A DNA stretch of 64,000 nucleotides from Pseudoduganella namucuonensis (GTDB lineage Bacteria; Pseudomonadota; Gammaproteobacteria; Burkholderiales; Burkholderiaceae_D). The position numbers and the translations under genes are program-made. Below, one piece after another: positions 54,483-61,325 of this stretch (the first letter of the stretch is position 1; each line of letters begins with the position of its first letter). The stretch is taken from contig NZ_FPBO01000035.1 of the NCBI RefSeq assembly GCF_900116645.1, positions 33,537 through 97,536 on the forward strand, given 5' to 3'. The notes under the pieces were generated by a model. It saw only the letters and a program-made list of their open reading frames with translations, was not told where the DNA came from and did no database searches.

Positions 54483-54884
54483 ATGAAGAATTGCCCCGAA
54501 TGCGGGGCACTGTCCCCGGTGCATGACACCCGCGACGTGCCCTATACCTACAAAAGCCATGAAACCGTGCTCCCGGCGGTGGCTGGCTACCACTGCTTCG
54601 CCTGTGGCGAAGTCACACTGGACCGCGACGCGGTAGACCGTTACAGCGATTTGGTAGGGGAATTTCAGCGCTCGGTTAACGCTGAACTGGTGGACGCGGC
54701 GTACATCACCCAGGTGCGCAAGAAGCTGCGCCTGGACAAGAAGCAAGCGGCCGCCATTTTTGGCGGCGGGGTCAACGCGTTCACCCGCTACGAAAGCGGC
54801 CAGTCAAAGCCGCCGGTGGCGCTGGTTAAGCTTCTAAAGGTGCTGGATCACCACCCCGAGCTGCTGGCCGAGGTCCGGGCCTAA
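54483..54884 (+). CDS. MqsA-type antitoxin/regulator
   Basis: Type II antitoxin of the MqsA family. The 133-residue protein has two zinc-binding CxxC pairs (C4/C7 in CPEC and C38/C41 in CFAC), then a C-terminal helix-turn-helix near 80-115 (VRKKLRLDKKQAAAIFGGGV). In characterised systems MqsA is paired with the RNase MqsR encoded upstream, but the short frame upstream here is not MqsR. A Fic protein gene follows 56 bases later, which may be the real partner. Confidence 0.9.
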   Translation: MKNCPECGALSPVHDTRDVPYTYKSHETVLPAVAGYHCFACGEVTLDRDAVDRYSDLVGEFQRSVNAELVDAAYITQVRKKLRLDKKQAAAIFGGGVNAFTRYESGQSKPPVALVKLLKVLDHHPELLAEVRA

Positions 54885-54940
54885 GCCAGCGGATGCGATC
54901 AGGGTCAACGTAGCCGATTCAAGGAAGGTGAAGGAACTAA

Positions 54941-55729
54941 ATGTCCCCCGCTCTGCAACTGCTGCTTTCTAAAGTCGATACCCTGAAAACGTCGCTGGAC
55001 GCCGCGCGTCCGCTGCCGTCGCATACAGTGGCGTCGCTACGCGCAAAGTTGGCATTGGAGTGGACTTACCACTCCAATGCCATCGAGGGCAACACGCTGA
55101 CGCTGCGCGAAACCAAGGTGGTCCTGGAGGGCATCACCGTTGGTGGAAAAACGTTACGCGAGCACTTCGAGGCGACCAACCACCGTGACGCGATCTTGTA
55201 CGTGGAGGACATTGTCGCGCGCGACGAAGCATTGTCGGAATGGCAAATAAAAAACATCCACAGCCTGGTGCTGAAAGGGGTGGATGATGTCGAGGCCGGC
55301 CGCTATCGCAGGGAAAACGTCGCCATCACGGGCGCAAGTACGACTCCGCCCGGCTTCTTGCATCTTGCGGACGAAATGCGTTCGCTGGTCGAATGGCGCG
55401 AGAGCGCTGGCGCCGCGCACCCGGTCGAGTGCGCGGCGGAGCTGCACACCCGGTTCGTGAAAATCCACCCCTTCATCGACGGAAATGGTCGAACCGGACG
55501 GCTGTTGCTGAACTTCGAATTGATGAAGGCCGGCTACCCGCCGGCAGTGATCCGCAAGGAAGACCGCCTTGCGTACTACGATGCGCTGGACGTCGCCTGC
55601 GTCAGCGGGAACCACGATGACATCACCCAACTGGTCGCCGAGGCTGTGGAGCGCTCCTTGAGCGTCTATCTCGATCTACTGGCGCCAACCCCTGGCGGCC
55701 CGAACGGCGGACCCTCGCATACTACGTGA
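54941..55729 (+). CDS. Fic-family protein (class II, with internal inhibitory motif)
   Basis: Enzyme expected to attach AMP to target proteins. The 262-residue protein has the Fic core motif HPFIDGNGRTGR at 176-187. The inhibitory helix motif SxxxEG is present at 45-50 (SNAIEG) in the N-terminal part, which places it in class II, where the same protein inhibits its own activity. The C-terminal AHPVECAAELHTRFVKIHPF segment and Fic domain length fit the family. AAGGA precedes the ATG. It follows the MqsA-type gene on the same strand. Confidence 0.93.
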   Translation: MSPALQLLLSKVDTLKTSLDAARPLPSHTVASLRAKLALEWTYHSNAIEGNTLTLRETKVVLEGITVGGKTLREHFEATNHRDAILYVEDIVARDEALSEWQIKNIHSLVLKGVDDVEAGRYRRENVAITGASTTPPGFLHLADEMRSLVEWRESAGAAHPVECAAELHTRFVKIHPFIDGNGRTGRLLLNFELMKAGYPPAVIRKEDRLAYYDALDVACVSGNHDDITQLVAEAVERSLSVYLDLLAPTPGGPNGGPSHTT

Positions 55730-55749
55730 TGCCAGAGGATATCGATTGC

Positions 55750-56175
55750 TCATGCGCCAGCCAACTCCCTGACTTTCTTTGGACGGCCACCAAGTTTCCC
55801 GTTTTCACGCGCGGCGGCCGTCTTGGCATCGGTGGATGCCTTGCCGCCCACCTTGCCCATCTGTGAAGCCATCCAGCGTTTGGAACCAAGAAAGCCCTCC
55901 AGGAGGGCGGGGATGTAAAGGTCGGCATCGAGTTTGGGGAAATGAACGCCCAAACCAGAGGGGCTGATCTCAGCACCGATCAGGTCTGCGGGATGGGCGT
56001 TCTCCAAACCTTGTACATCGCGGGGCGAAAACGCGATTTGCAAGCCGGATGCCAGGGAAATCACGATGCGCGAAATGCGCCGGTCATAGCGTACCGCCAC
56101 CGCAGCCGGAAAAGCGGCTTTTTTTGCCGCGCCACGACGGTTCGCTGCCTCGAATGTGGTATCAGTAATGTCCAT
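55750..56175 (-). CDS. DUF2442-domain protein
   Basis: A 141-residue protein with a DUF2442-type domain (VRYDRRISRIVISLASGLQI, then FSPRDVQGLENA, near 25-60) and a C-terminal Lys/Gly-rich tail (ENGKLGGRPKKV). DUF2442 genes are often next to DUF4160 genes, and the pair is regarded as a putative toxin-antitoxin unit. Here the DUF4160 reading frame overlaps it by 14 bases but is split by an insertion element. GGAGGA precedes the ATG at 56175. Confidence 0.85.
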   Translation of the reverse strand: MDITDTTFEAANRRGAAKKAAFPAAVAVRYDRRISRIVISLASGLQIAFSPRDVQGLENAHPADLIGAEISPSGLGVHFPKLDADLYIPALLEGFLGSKRWMASQMGKVGGKASTDAKTAAARENGKLGGRPKKVRELAGA

Positions 56176-56393
56176 GTGTCGTCCTCCATTTAGTGCATAG
56201 GTCCGCCAAATTTTTGGCGAGTGCACCGGCAATCTTCCCCAGCTCCTTTTGCGAAAACCCATAGTTCTCGCGCAACTCAGGAGGCCCATCTGGACAATGC
56301 AAGTTGAACACTGCTTCACATCCGTTACCTAGAACGTGAACATGAGCCGGTCGGTGATCGTTTGGGTAGATGACGACGCGCAGGCCAAAAATC
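56162..56393 (-). pseudogene. 3' part of a DUF4160 gene, cut by a tnpB element
   Basis: On the minus strand the frame reads FGLRVVIYPNDHRPAHVHV followed by LGNGCEAVFNLHCPDGPPEL, ending THGHY-stop at 56162. These are the DUF4160 signature segments. The 5' end is missing: the frame runs into the tnpB element at about 56394. The matching beginning, MPTVL, is on the far side of the element at 57785-57799. The gene overlaps DUF2442 by 14 bases. Confidence 0.8.
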
Positions 56394-56460
56394 TTGACAT
56401 CCTCCTCCCCCTCAACCTTCGGTTGCCGCTGACGCGGAAAGGGGGAGGATTCCTACGGCG
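56394..56460 (-). ncRNA. omega-RNA (reRNA) scaffold at the tnpB right end
   Basis: Read on the minus strand, the segment forms a 9-bp stem (AGGGGGAGG and CCTCCCCCT, at 56440-56448 and 56404-56412) enclosing two small hairpins (CAACC-TTC-GGTTG at 56413-56425 and CCGC-TGAC-GCGG at 56426-56437), the layout of the guide RNA of TnpB nucleases. The element ends in TCAA; the next bases, 56393 down to about 56374, would be the guide, and they are the DUF4160 gene itself. Confidence 0.5.
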
Positions 56461-56463
56461 CTG

Positions 56464-57678
56464 TCACCGATCGAGCCGGTTCGAGCCGCTTCGACGGGTT
56501 CCTACTGCTGGCGACCTTGCCGCGTCGCTCACTTCATAGGCGCACCGGGCGTGTCCCGCCCTGAGGATGTTGATCGCGCCGACCAGGTCGGCATGCCGCG
56601 AGTGGCCGCACGCCACGCACGCGAACACCGCTTGCGTGGGCCGGTTGTCGGCCGACACATGGCCGCAGCCCGGACAGGTCCGGCTGGTGTCGCGCGGCGA
56701 CACCGCCACCAATATGCCGCCGCGCCACGCCAGCTTGTAAGCGAGCTGCCGGCGGAACTCGTACCAGCCCTGATCGAGGATGGCCTTGTTCAGGCCCGAC
56801 TTGGCGCGCACATTGCGTCCCGGCTCGGCGCGATCGCCCGTCGCCGATGCCGACATGTTTTTGACCTTCAAGTCCTCGACGCTGACCATCGCGTGGTTGT
56901 TGCAAATAGTGGTCGTGGCCTTGTGCAGGTAGTCGCGGCGGGCATTGCCGATGCGGGCGTGGATGCGCTGGACCCGGGCTTTCGCCTTGTGCCAGTTCTT
57001 GCCGAATTTCTTCTTGCGGCTCATGGCTTGCTGCGCGCGCCGCAGACGGTCCTCGTGCCGCTTGAAACTGTGGAGGGGCTCCAGCGCTTGGCCATCGGAC
57101 AGCGTGGCGAAGCGGACTATCCCCATGTCGATGCCGACCGCGCCGCCCGACGGCACGGGCGGCGCGACATCGCGCGCGGTCTGGATCGCCACATACCAGC
57201 GTCCCGCCGACTGGCTGACGGTGACGTTGCGCACCTCGCCCGGCACCGTTCTGCTGTCGCGGTAGCGCAGCCAGCCCAGCTTGGGCAGAAATACCCGGCC
57301 ATGGGCCTGGTCGAGCTTGATCTGTTTGGGATCGGGGTAGCGGAAGCTGTCGTGCCGGCCCTTCTTCTTGAAGCGCGGGAAGGCGGCCCGCTTGGCGAAG
57401 AAGTTGGTGTAGGCCCTCTCCAGGTCTTTCAATGCCTGCTGCAAGGGATGCGTCGGCGCTTCTTTCAGCCATGGGGTCGCCGCCCCGTTGCGCCATGTCG
57501 TGAGCAGCCTGCACAGTTCGGCGTAGCCCAGCTTCCGCTCGCCGCCCTCATGGCGTTGCTTTTGAACCTCCAGCGCCTGGTTGAAAACAAAACGGCAGGC
57601 GCCGGCGAAGCGGCGCATGGCGCGTTGCTGCTCGCCGTTGGGGTTCAACGCGAATTTGAAGGCTTGAAGGCGTTCCAT
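56464..57678 (-). CDS. tnpB: TnpB RNA-guided nuclease (IS605 OrfB)
   Basis: Transposon-encoded RuvC nuclease, ancestor of Cas12. The 404-residue protein has all three catalytic residues: D184 in VGIDMGIVRF, E268 in VSVEDLKVKN and D364 in HADLVGAINIL. The zinc finger is intact (CPGCG at 335-339 and CVACG at 354-358). The last is ADLVGAINI where most relatives have ADxNAAxNI. N-terminal residues form the wedge/REC domain (MERLQAFKFALNPNGEQQRA). It looks functional. No tnpA is present. Confidence 0.93.
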   Translation of the reverse strand: MERLQAFKFALNPNGEQQRAMRRFAGACRFVFNQALEVQKQRHEGGERKLGYAELCRLLTTWRNGAATPWLKEAPTHPLQQALKDLERAYTNFFAKRAAFPRFKKKGRHDSFRYPDPKQIKLDQAHGRVFLPKLGWLRYRDSRTVPGEVRNVTVSQSAGRWYVAIQTARDVAPPVPSGGAVGIDMGIVRFATLSDGQALEPLHSFKRHEDRLRRAQQAMSRKKKFGKNWHKAKARVQRIHARIGNARRDYLHKATTTICNNHAMVSVEDLKVKNMSASATGDRAEPGRNVRAKSGLNKAILDQGWYEFRRQLAYKLAWRGGILVAVSPRDTSRTCPGCGHVSADNRPTQAVFACVACGHSRHADLVGAINILRAGHARCAYEVSDAARSPAVGTRRSGSNRLDR

Positions 57679-57784
57679 ACTGTGATTTTATACAGTTGTG
57701 GCGACCGGGGACGCACGTTAGGACGCCTTCGGCGTCCGCGCTCTTGACCTCGGCCTGAAGTCCGAGGCTTGCCGCGCCCTGGGT

Positions 57785-57799
57785 CAGTACAGTTGGCAT
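57785..57799 (-). pseudogene. 5' end of the split DUF4160 gene
   Basis: ATGCCAACTGTACTG on the minus strand encodes MPTVL, the usual beginning of DUF4160 proteins. It is followed by the left end of the tnpB element. Together with the 3' part at 56162-56393 this restores a single DUF4160 gene. Confidence 0.7.
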
Positions 57800-57860
57800 T
57801 GTATCGGAAACCTAAGCTGATTGGGTTATTCGTCATATCGTGCGTAGGGATGTCGACGTG

Positions 57861-58109
57861 GCGGGCGGCCAGGTCGATCACCCGCAGCTGATCGCAGCGC
57901 ACAACGCCGGTGGTCTTGATTCCGGTCACGGGTACGGCGAAGCCCGGGCGGCGGGCGAACTCGCCGCCTGTGGTAATTGGCAGGATCACCGGTAGCTTGG
58001 TGGCTTCATTGAACGCGGCGGGCGACACGACCAGGACGGGGCGGCTGCCGCTTTGCTCATGCCCAGCTGTCGGATCGAGCGAGACAAGATAAATGCCACC
58101 GCGCTTCAT
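57861..58109 (-). pseudogene. mazF-type toxin gene without its C-terminus
   Basis: Reads MKRGGIYLVSLDPTAGHEQS, RPVLVVSPAAFNEATKLPVI, LPITTGGEFA, and GVVRCDQLRVIDLAAR, which is MazF/PemK-like through about residue 82. After that the sequence changes to unrelated residues (HVDIPTHDMTNN...) that run on towards the tnpB element with no stop until 57645. The usual last 25-30 residues are missing. It overlaps the antitoxin stop by four bases, as expected for a mazEF operon. Confidence 0.8.
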
Positions 58110-58327
58110 AACAGCTCGCCCCCGGCGGCGGGCGCGTCGACCCATTCACGTTCCTCGACTGGCTGCGGCTGCGAATAGTCTGACACGGCCAGCAACTCGG
58201 CGAGTGTGTAGCGAGGCCGCGGCTTAGGATTGACCACCAGGCAGCCGTGATCAACGGACAGGCCGACTGTGGCGCCGGCCTGCAGCTGTAATTGTTCGAG
58301 GAAGGCGGGCGGGACGGCCAGCATCAC
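58106..58327 (-). CDS. MazE/AbrB-type antitoxin, start uncertain
   Basis: The 73-residue frame (MLAVPPAFLEQLQLQAGATVGLS...) is an AbrB-fold MazE-type antitoxin. In relatives about ten residues with IRKxGGSVM come before MLAVPP. Those codons are present in the DNA (58325-58348: WGIRKVGGSV) but no ATG precedes them in frame; an in-frame TAA lies near 58359. GTG at 58327 is the first available start, so the N-terminal strand may be lost. Confidence 0.65.
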   Translation of the reverse strand: MMLAVPPAFLEQLQLQAGATVGLSVDHGCLVVNPKPRPRYTLAELLAVSDYSQPQPVEEREWVDAPAAGGELL

Positions 58328-58421
58328 CGAACCGCCGACCTTGCGAATGCCCCAATCATTTTACGGGTGACGCTATAATGACGGCCTCCAACCATCGACC
58401 ACCGCGTTCGCGCCAACGCCC

Positions 58422-59532
58422 ATGCCCCTCGCCGCCCAATACGCCATCCGCATCGCCGCGCCCGCGACCGCCGGCCCGCTGTCGCGGGTGCGGAAGCAGT
58501 TCAACACCCTGGTCAAGAAGCTCGAAGCCGAACGCGTCAGGTTGGCGCTCTGGCGCGAGGAGTTGCCCAGGATACGCGCCCTGGCCGACAGCGAGTACGA
58601 CCCCTTGGCGCGGACCTTCGACGCCCATCGCCGACGATTGCTGTTGCTGCTCGATCAGGCCTGTTCCGACAAGGCGATGGGCAAGAAGGACAGGGAAAAG
58701 CTGGCCGACGTGATCTGTTCGACGGCCCTGGACTTGATGCAGATCGATGAGGAGGACGAGGCGATCAAGGAGATCTACAACAAGCACAGCGGATGCGACT
58801 TCGATCTGGAGATGGACGCGGAAAAGGCGTTCATGCGCGAGTTCGTGGGCGCGACGACCGGCGTCGAACTGGACGACGACACCGATTTCAGCTCGCCGCG
58901 CGCCTTCTTCGAGGCCATGCGGGACAAGATGGTAGCGGGAAGCGGGGCGGGAACAGATCGGAGCGGCCAGTCCGGCCAAGCCGGCCAAACCGAGCGCGCG
59001 CGAGGCGCGCCACCAGGCCGAGGAGCTCAAGCTCAAGCAGTCGGTGCGCGACATTTTCCGCAAGCTCGCCAGCGCGCTGCACCCGGACCGCGAGACCGAT
59101 CCCGCCGAGCGCGGGCGCAAGACGGCGCTGATGCAGCGCGCAAACGTGGCGTATGCGGCCAACGACCTGCTCGACCTGCTCGGACTGCAACTGGAGGTCG
59201 ATCAGATCGATCAGACCGGTCTGGACAATCTGGGCGACGACCGGATCAAACAATACAACCGGATTCTCGATGGCCAAGTCAGCCAAATCAAATTTGAAAT
59301 CATCGCGCTGGAAACCGCGTTCTCGCTCGACATGGGCTGGGAGTTTGGCCGGCGCCGCACGCCGAAGGCGATGATGCGGGGCTTGCGCGCCGACATCGCC
59401 GAGATGCGGGCCAACGTCAAACACATCGAAGCGGAGCTCGACACGTTCAGCGACCTCAAGAAACTGAAGGACTGGCTGAAGGACTACCGCATCGTCGTCA
59501 ACGACCCGGCCTACGGCGACTCGTGGTTTTAA
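58422..59532 (+). pseudogene. J-domain protein gene with a frameshift
   Basis: Two overlapping frames together encode one family of about 370 residues. The first (from ATG 58422) gives MPLAAQYAIRIAAPATAGPL, RKQFNTLVKKLEAER and the segment ending FFEAMRDKM. The second, from about 58936 to 59532, gives KPAKPSAREARHQAEELKLK, RDIFRKLASALHPDRETD with the HPD motif of DnaJ proteins, and a conserved C-terminus ending in YGDSWF. A one-base change (probably an extra A near 58932) breaks the frame. A TATAAT box lies at 58374. The J domain here is internal. Confidence 0.75.
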
Positions 59533-59850
59533 CGGCACAAGCCCCAAAAGAAACATGCGCGCCGTATCTGCTCGCCGGTGGGTGTCTGCCGAAGCCGGGC
59601 AAGCAGGGCGTCGGGTTGGATATGCTCGAACGCGGCGTCGATCACCTCCAGATTCACTCCCTCATGGCGCAACGCGAACTCCAAGTGGCCGACAAGCGTG
59701 TCCTCGAGCGCCACTCCCGTGGGGAAAAGGACACGGCCATCACTGTCGATTCGCCGATTCACGGACCGGCTCCAGATATGCCGGACGCGCAAGCGGCAGC
59801 ACGTTGAGTTGCAATGTGGCAATGAAGTGCTCGTAGCCAACTGGGGTCAT
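59529..59850 (-). pseudogene. fic-type gene fragment, frameshifted
   Basis: On the minus strand the start reads MTPVGYEHFIATLQLNVLPL, ARPAYLEPVRES, then stops; another frame continues with GVALEDTLVGHLEFALRHEG, VNLEVIDAAFEHI and PTGEQIRRACFFWGL. These are the N-terminal domain residues of a family of Fic proteins. The catalytic Fic core is absent. So the gene is broken by a frameshift and by loss of its 3' part. It is different from the intact Fic protein at 54941. Confidence 0.65.
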
Positions 59851-60089
59851 CGGGGATCGAATTTTCTTAACTTTTATCGAAAATTTATGCCATTTTCCGA
59901 AAAATGGCGGTCGCCATCGAAAAACTGTAAGCCCAGGCGGCGGGCGAACTCGCCGCCGGTGGTATTGGCAGGATCACCGGCAGCTTGGTGGCTTCATTGA
60001 ACGCGGCGGGCGACACGACCAGGACGGGGCGGCCGCCGTGGCAAAGTATGGTAAGGTAATACCTAACACTGACTGACAGGAGAAGCTTC
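59851..60089. other. intergenic region with a second mazF fragment and a candidate operator
   Basis: It contains a fragment of the MazF-type toxin gene (59931-60038), near-identical to 57942-58050, with one base lost so the frame is broken. An AT-rich stretch lies at 59860-59930. AGGTA-A-TACCT at 60054-60064 is a short palindrome 26 bases upstream of the CopG-type gene and may be its operator. Confidence 0.7.
59931..60038 (-). pseudogene. mazF-type toxin gene fragment (second copy)
   Basis: On the minus strand it reads GGRPVLVVSPAAFNEATKLP, VILPI, then leaves the frame; over about 108 bases it is almost identical to part of the toxin gene at 57942-58050. The differences include one missing base that shifts the frame. 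Confidence 0.8.
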
Positions 60090-60380
60090 ATGACCACCAC
60101 CAATGTCCGCCCCATGTCGGTCAAGCTGGACCCGGACACTCGCGCCCGTCTTGAGCAGTTGGCGGAATCCCGCCGCAGAACCCCGCACTGGATACTGCGC
60201 GAGGCCGTCGCGCAGTACGTCGAGCGCGAGGAAAAGCGTGAAGCCTTCCGGCAAGATACGCTCAAGGCGTGGGAAGAGTATCGGACCACTGGGCTACATG
60301 TCACGGCTGACGAGGCCGACGCGTGGCTGGCGCAGCTTACGGAAGGCAACGACGTTGAGCCGCCAGAATGTCACGTCTGA
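60090..60380 (+). CDS. CopG/ribbon-helix-helix antitoxin
   Basis: The 96-residue protein has a ribbon-helix-helix DNA-binding domain at the start (VRPMSVKLDPDTRARLEQLA, then HWILREAVAQYVEREE), and a C-terminal tail that should neutralise the toxin. CAGGAG precedes the ATG. It overlaps the toxin gene by 13 bases. A palindrome at 60054-60064 is a candidate operator. Confidence 0.92.
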   Translation: MTTTNVRPMSVKLDPDTRARLEQLAESRRRTPHWILREAVAQYVEREEKREAFRQDTLKAWEEYRTTGLHVTADEADAWLAQLTEGNDVEPPECHV

Positions 60381-60658
60381 TCTGGTCGCCGTCCGCGTTG
60401 CGCGACGTGCAGCGCCTCTATCGCTTTTTGGCGGGCAAGAATCCTGACGCCGCGAAGCGTGCCGTCCAAGCTGTCCGGCAAGGGGTGAAGGTGCTGGGAC
60501 AGCAGCCGCAGATTGGCCGCCCCATTGAGGACATGGCGGAGGTGTACCGGGAATGGCAGATCGACTTTGGCGACAGCGGCTATGTGGTGCGCTACCGTGT
60601 TGCCGCCGATGTCGTGGCCATCTTGGCAGTGCGCCACCAGAAGGAAGTAGGGAGCTAA
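60368..60658 (+). CDS. ParE/RelE-type toxin
   Basis: The 96-residue protein has the ParE/RelE fold signature: LIWSPSALRDVQRLYRFLAG at the start, QPQIGRPIEDMAEVYREWQI in the middle, and YVVRYRVAADVVAILAVRHQKE at the end. It is translated from an overlapping start after the antitoxin, the usual order for ParDE. Confidence 0.93.
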   Translation: MSRLIWSPSALRDVQRLYRFLAGKNPDAAKRAVQAVRQGVKVLGQQPQIGRPIEDMAEVYREWQIDFGDSGYVVRYRVAADVVAILAVRHQKEVGS

Positions 60659-60693
60659 GCAGACAACGAGCGCCGTCCCACGCCGTGGCTAAG

Positions 60694-60930
60694 CCAGCAA
60701 CGTCCCCGCCAACCGCCGCGCAAACACGCGCAAATCCGGCACCGCCGTCGCCTCCCAGTAGTTCGCCTTCAACCACGGCCCTATATAAAACAGGCTCCGC
60801 GAAGGGCTGCCATCCGCCCCCAGCACCGCGCAATCCTCCGCCACATCGATGCCCAATCCCAGCCGGTCGCTGCGGATCAAGCCATCCTCCAGCAGCTGCC
60901 CCACCAGCGCGCTGTTGGTATGGCGCGGAT
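60694..60930 (-). pseudogene. duplicate of the 3' end of the FAD/NAD(P)-binding protein gene
   Basis: 237 bases match 61334-61570, the 3' end of the intact gene, with no gaps and only a few substitutions (offset 640 bases). Upstream of it the rest of the gene is missing. Together with the intact copy it flanks the RelB-type antitoxin and the cut-off toxin as a direct repeat. Confidence 0.9.
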
Positions 60931-60993
60931 GTTAACGGAAACGTTCGAACCGCGAGCTGGGCTACAATGGAGCTCACAATACGGAGGTGACTT

Positions 60994-61257
60994 ATGGCCG
61001 CGAACGCTGTAGTGCGTGCCCGGATCGAAGAGCACATCAAAGACGAGGCAACTGCCGTACTTGCGGCCATGGGCCTGACTGTCTCGGATGCTTTTCGCAT
61101 GATGTTAATCCGCGTGGCTCACGAAAAGGCTCTGCCGTTCGAGCCGCTGATGCCCAATGCAACCACCATCGCAGCCATGAAGGAGGCGCGCACTGGCGGC
61201 TTGAAGTCGTTCGCCACCGTCGAAGACTTGATGGCCGACTTAAATGTGGAGGATTGA
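60994..61257 (+). CDS. RelB/DinJ-type antitoxin, toxin partner truncated
   Basis: The 87-residue protein has the RelB/DinJ ribbon-helix-helix start (VVRARIEEHIKDEATAVLAA, then MGLTVSDAFRMMLIRVAHEK) and ends EDLMADLNVED. GGAGGTGA lies upstream of the ATG. The toxin gene that should follow begins at 61244 but is cut off after about 13 codons. The antitoxin may therefore be without its cognate toxin here. Confidence 0.9.
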   Translation: MAANAVVRARIEEHIKDEATAVLAAMGLTVSDAFRMMLIRVAHEKALPFEPLMPNATTIAAMKEARTGGLKSFATVEDLMADLNVED

Positions 61258-61285
61258 GCAAACCAGCCAGTTTAAACGTGACGGA
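61244..61285 (+). pseudogene. 5' fragment of a YafQ-type toxin gene
   Basis: MWRIEQTSQFKRD is the typical beginning of YafQ toxins, overlapping the antitoxin's last codons as expected for dinJ-yafQ. After about 13 residues the frame continues into unrelated sequence (GHCLGFAERLPAA) leading to the duplicated flavoprotein gene end. The rest of the toxin is lost. Confidence 0.75.
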
Positions 61286-61325
61286 CATTGTTTAGGTTTC
61301 GCCGAACGCCTACCCGCCGCCGCCA

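Larger units (their letters stand above)
56394..57785 (-). mobile_element. IS605/IS1341-type element carrying tnpB only
   Basis: About 1.39 kb with no transposase TnpA, only tnpB. The right end, 56394-56448, has the typical IS605 end sequence TTGACATCCTCC-CCC and a stem with two small internal hairpins. The left end, about 57721-57785, has two more hairpins (GGACGCC/GGCGTCC and CCTCGG/CCGAGG). The end points are uncertain by a few bases, since no direct repeat is formed by this family. It sits inside a DUF4160 gene. Confidence 0.85.

Noticed and set aside
57548..57799. An 83-codon frame starting MPTVL on the minus strand
   Set aside because: Only the first five codons are real DUF4160 sequence; the rest reads through the left end of the tnpB element and the tnpB start.
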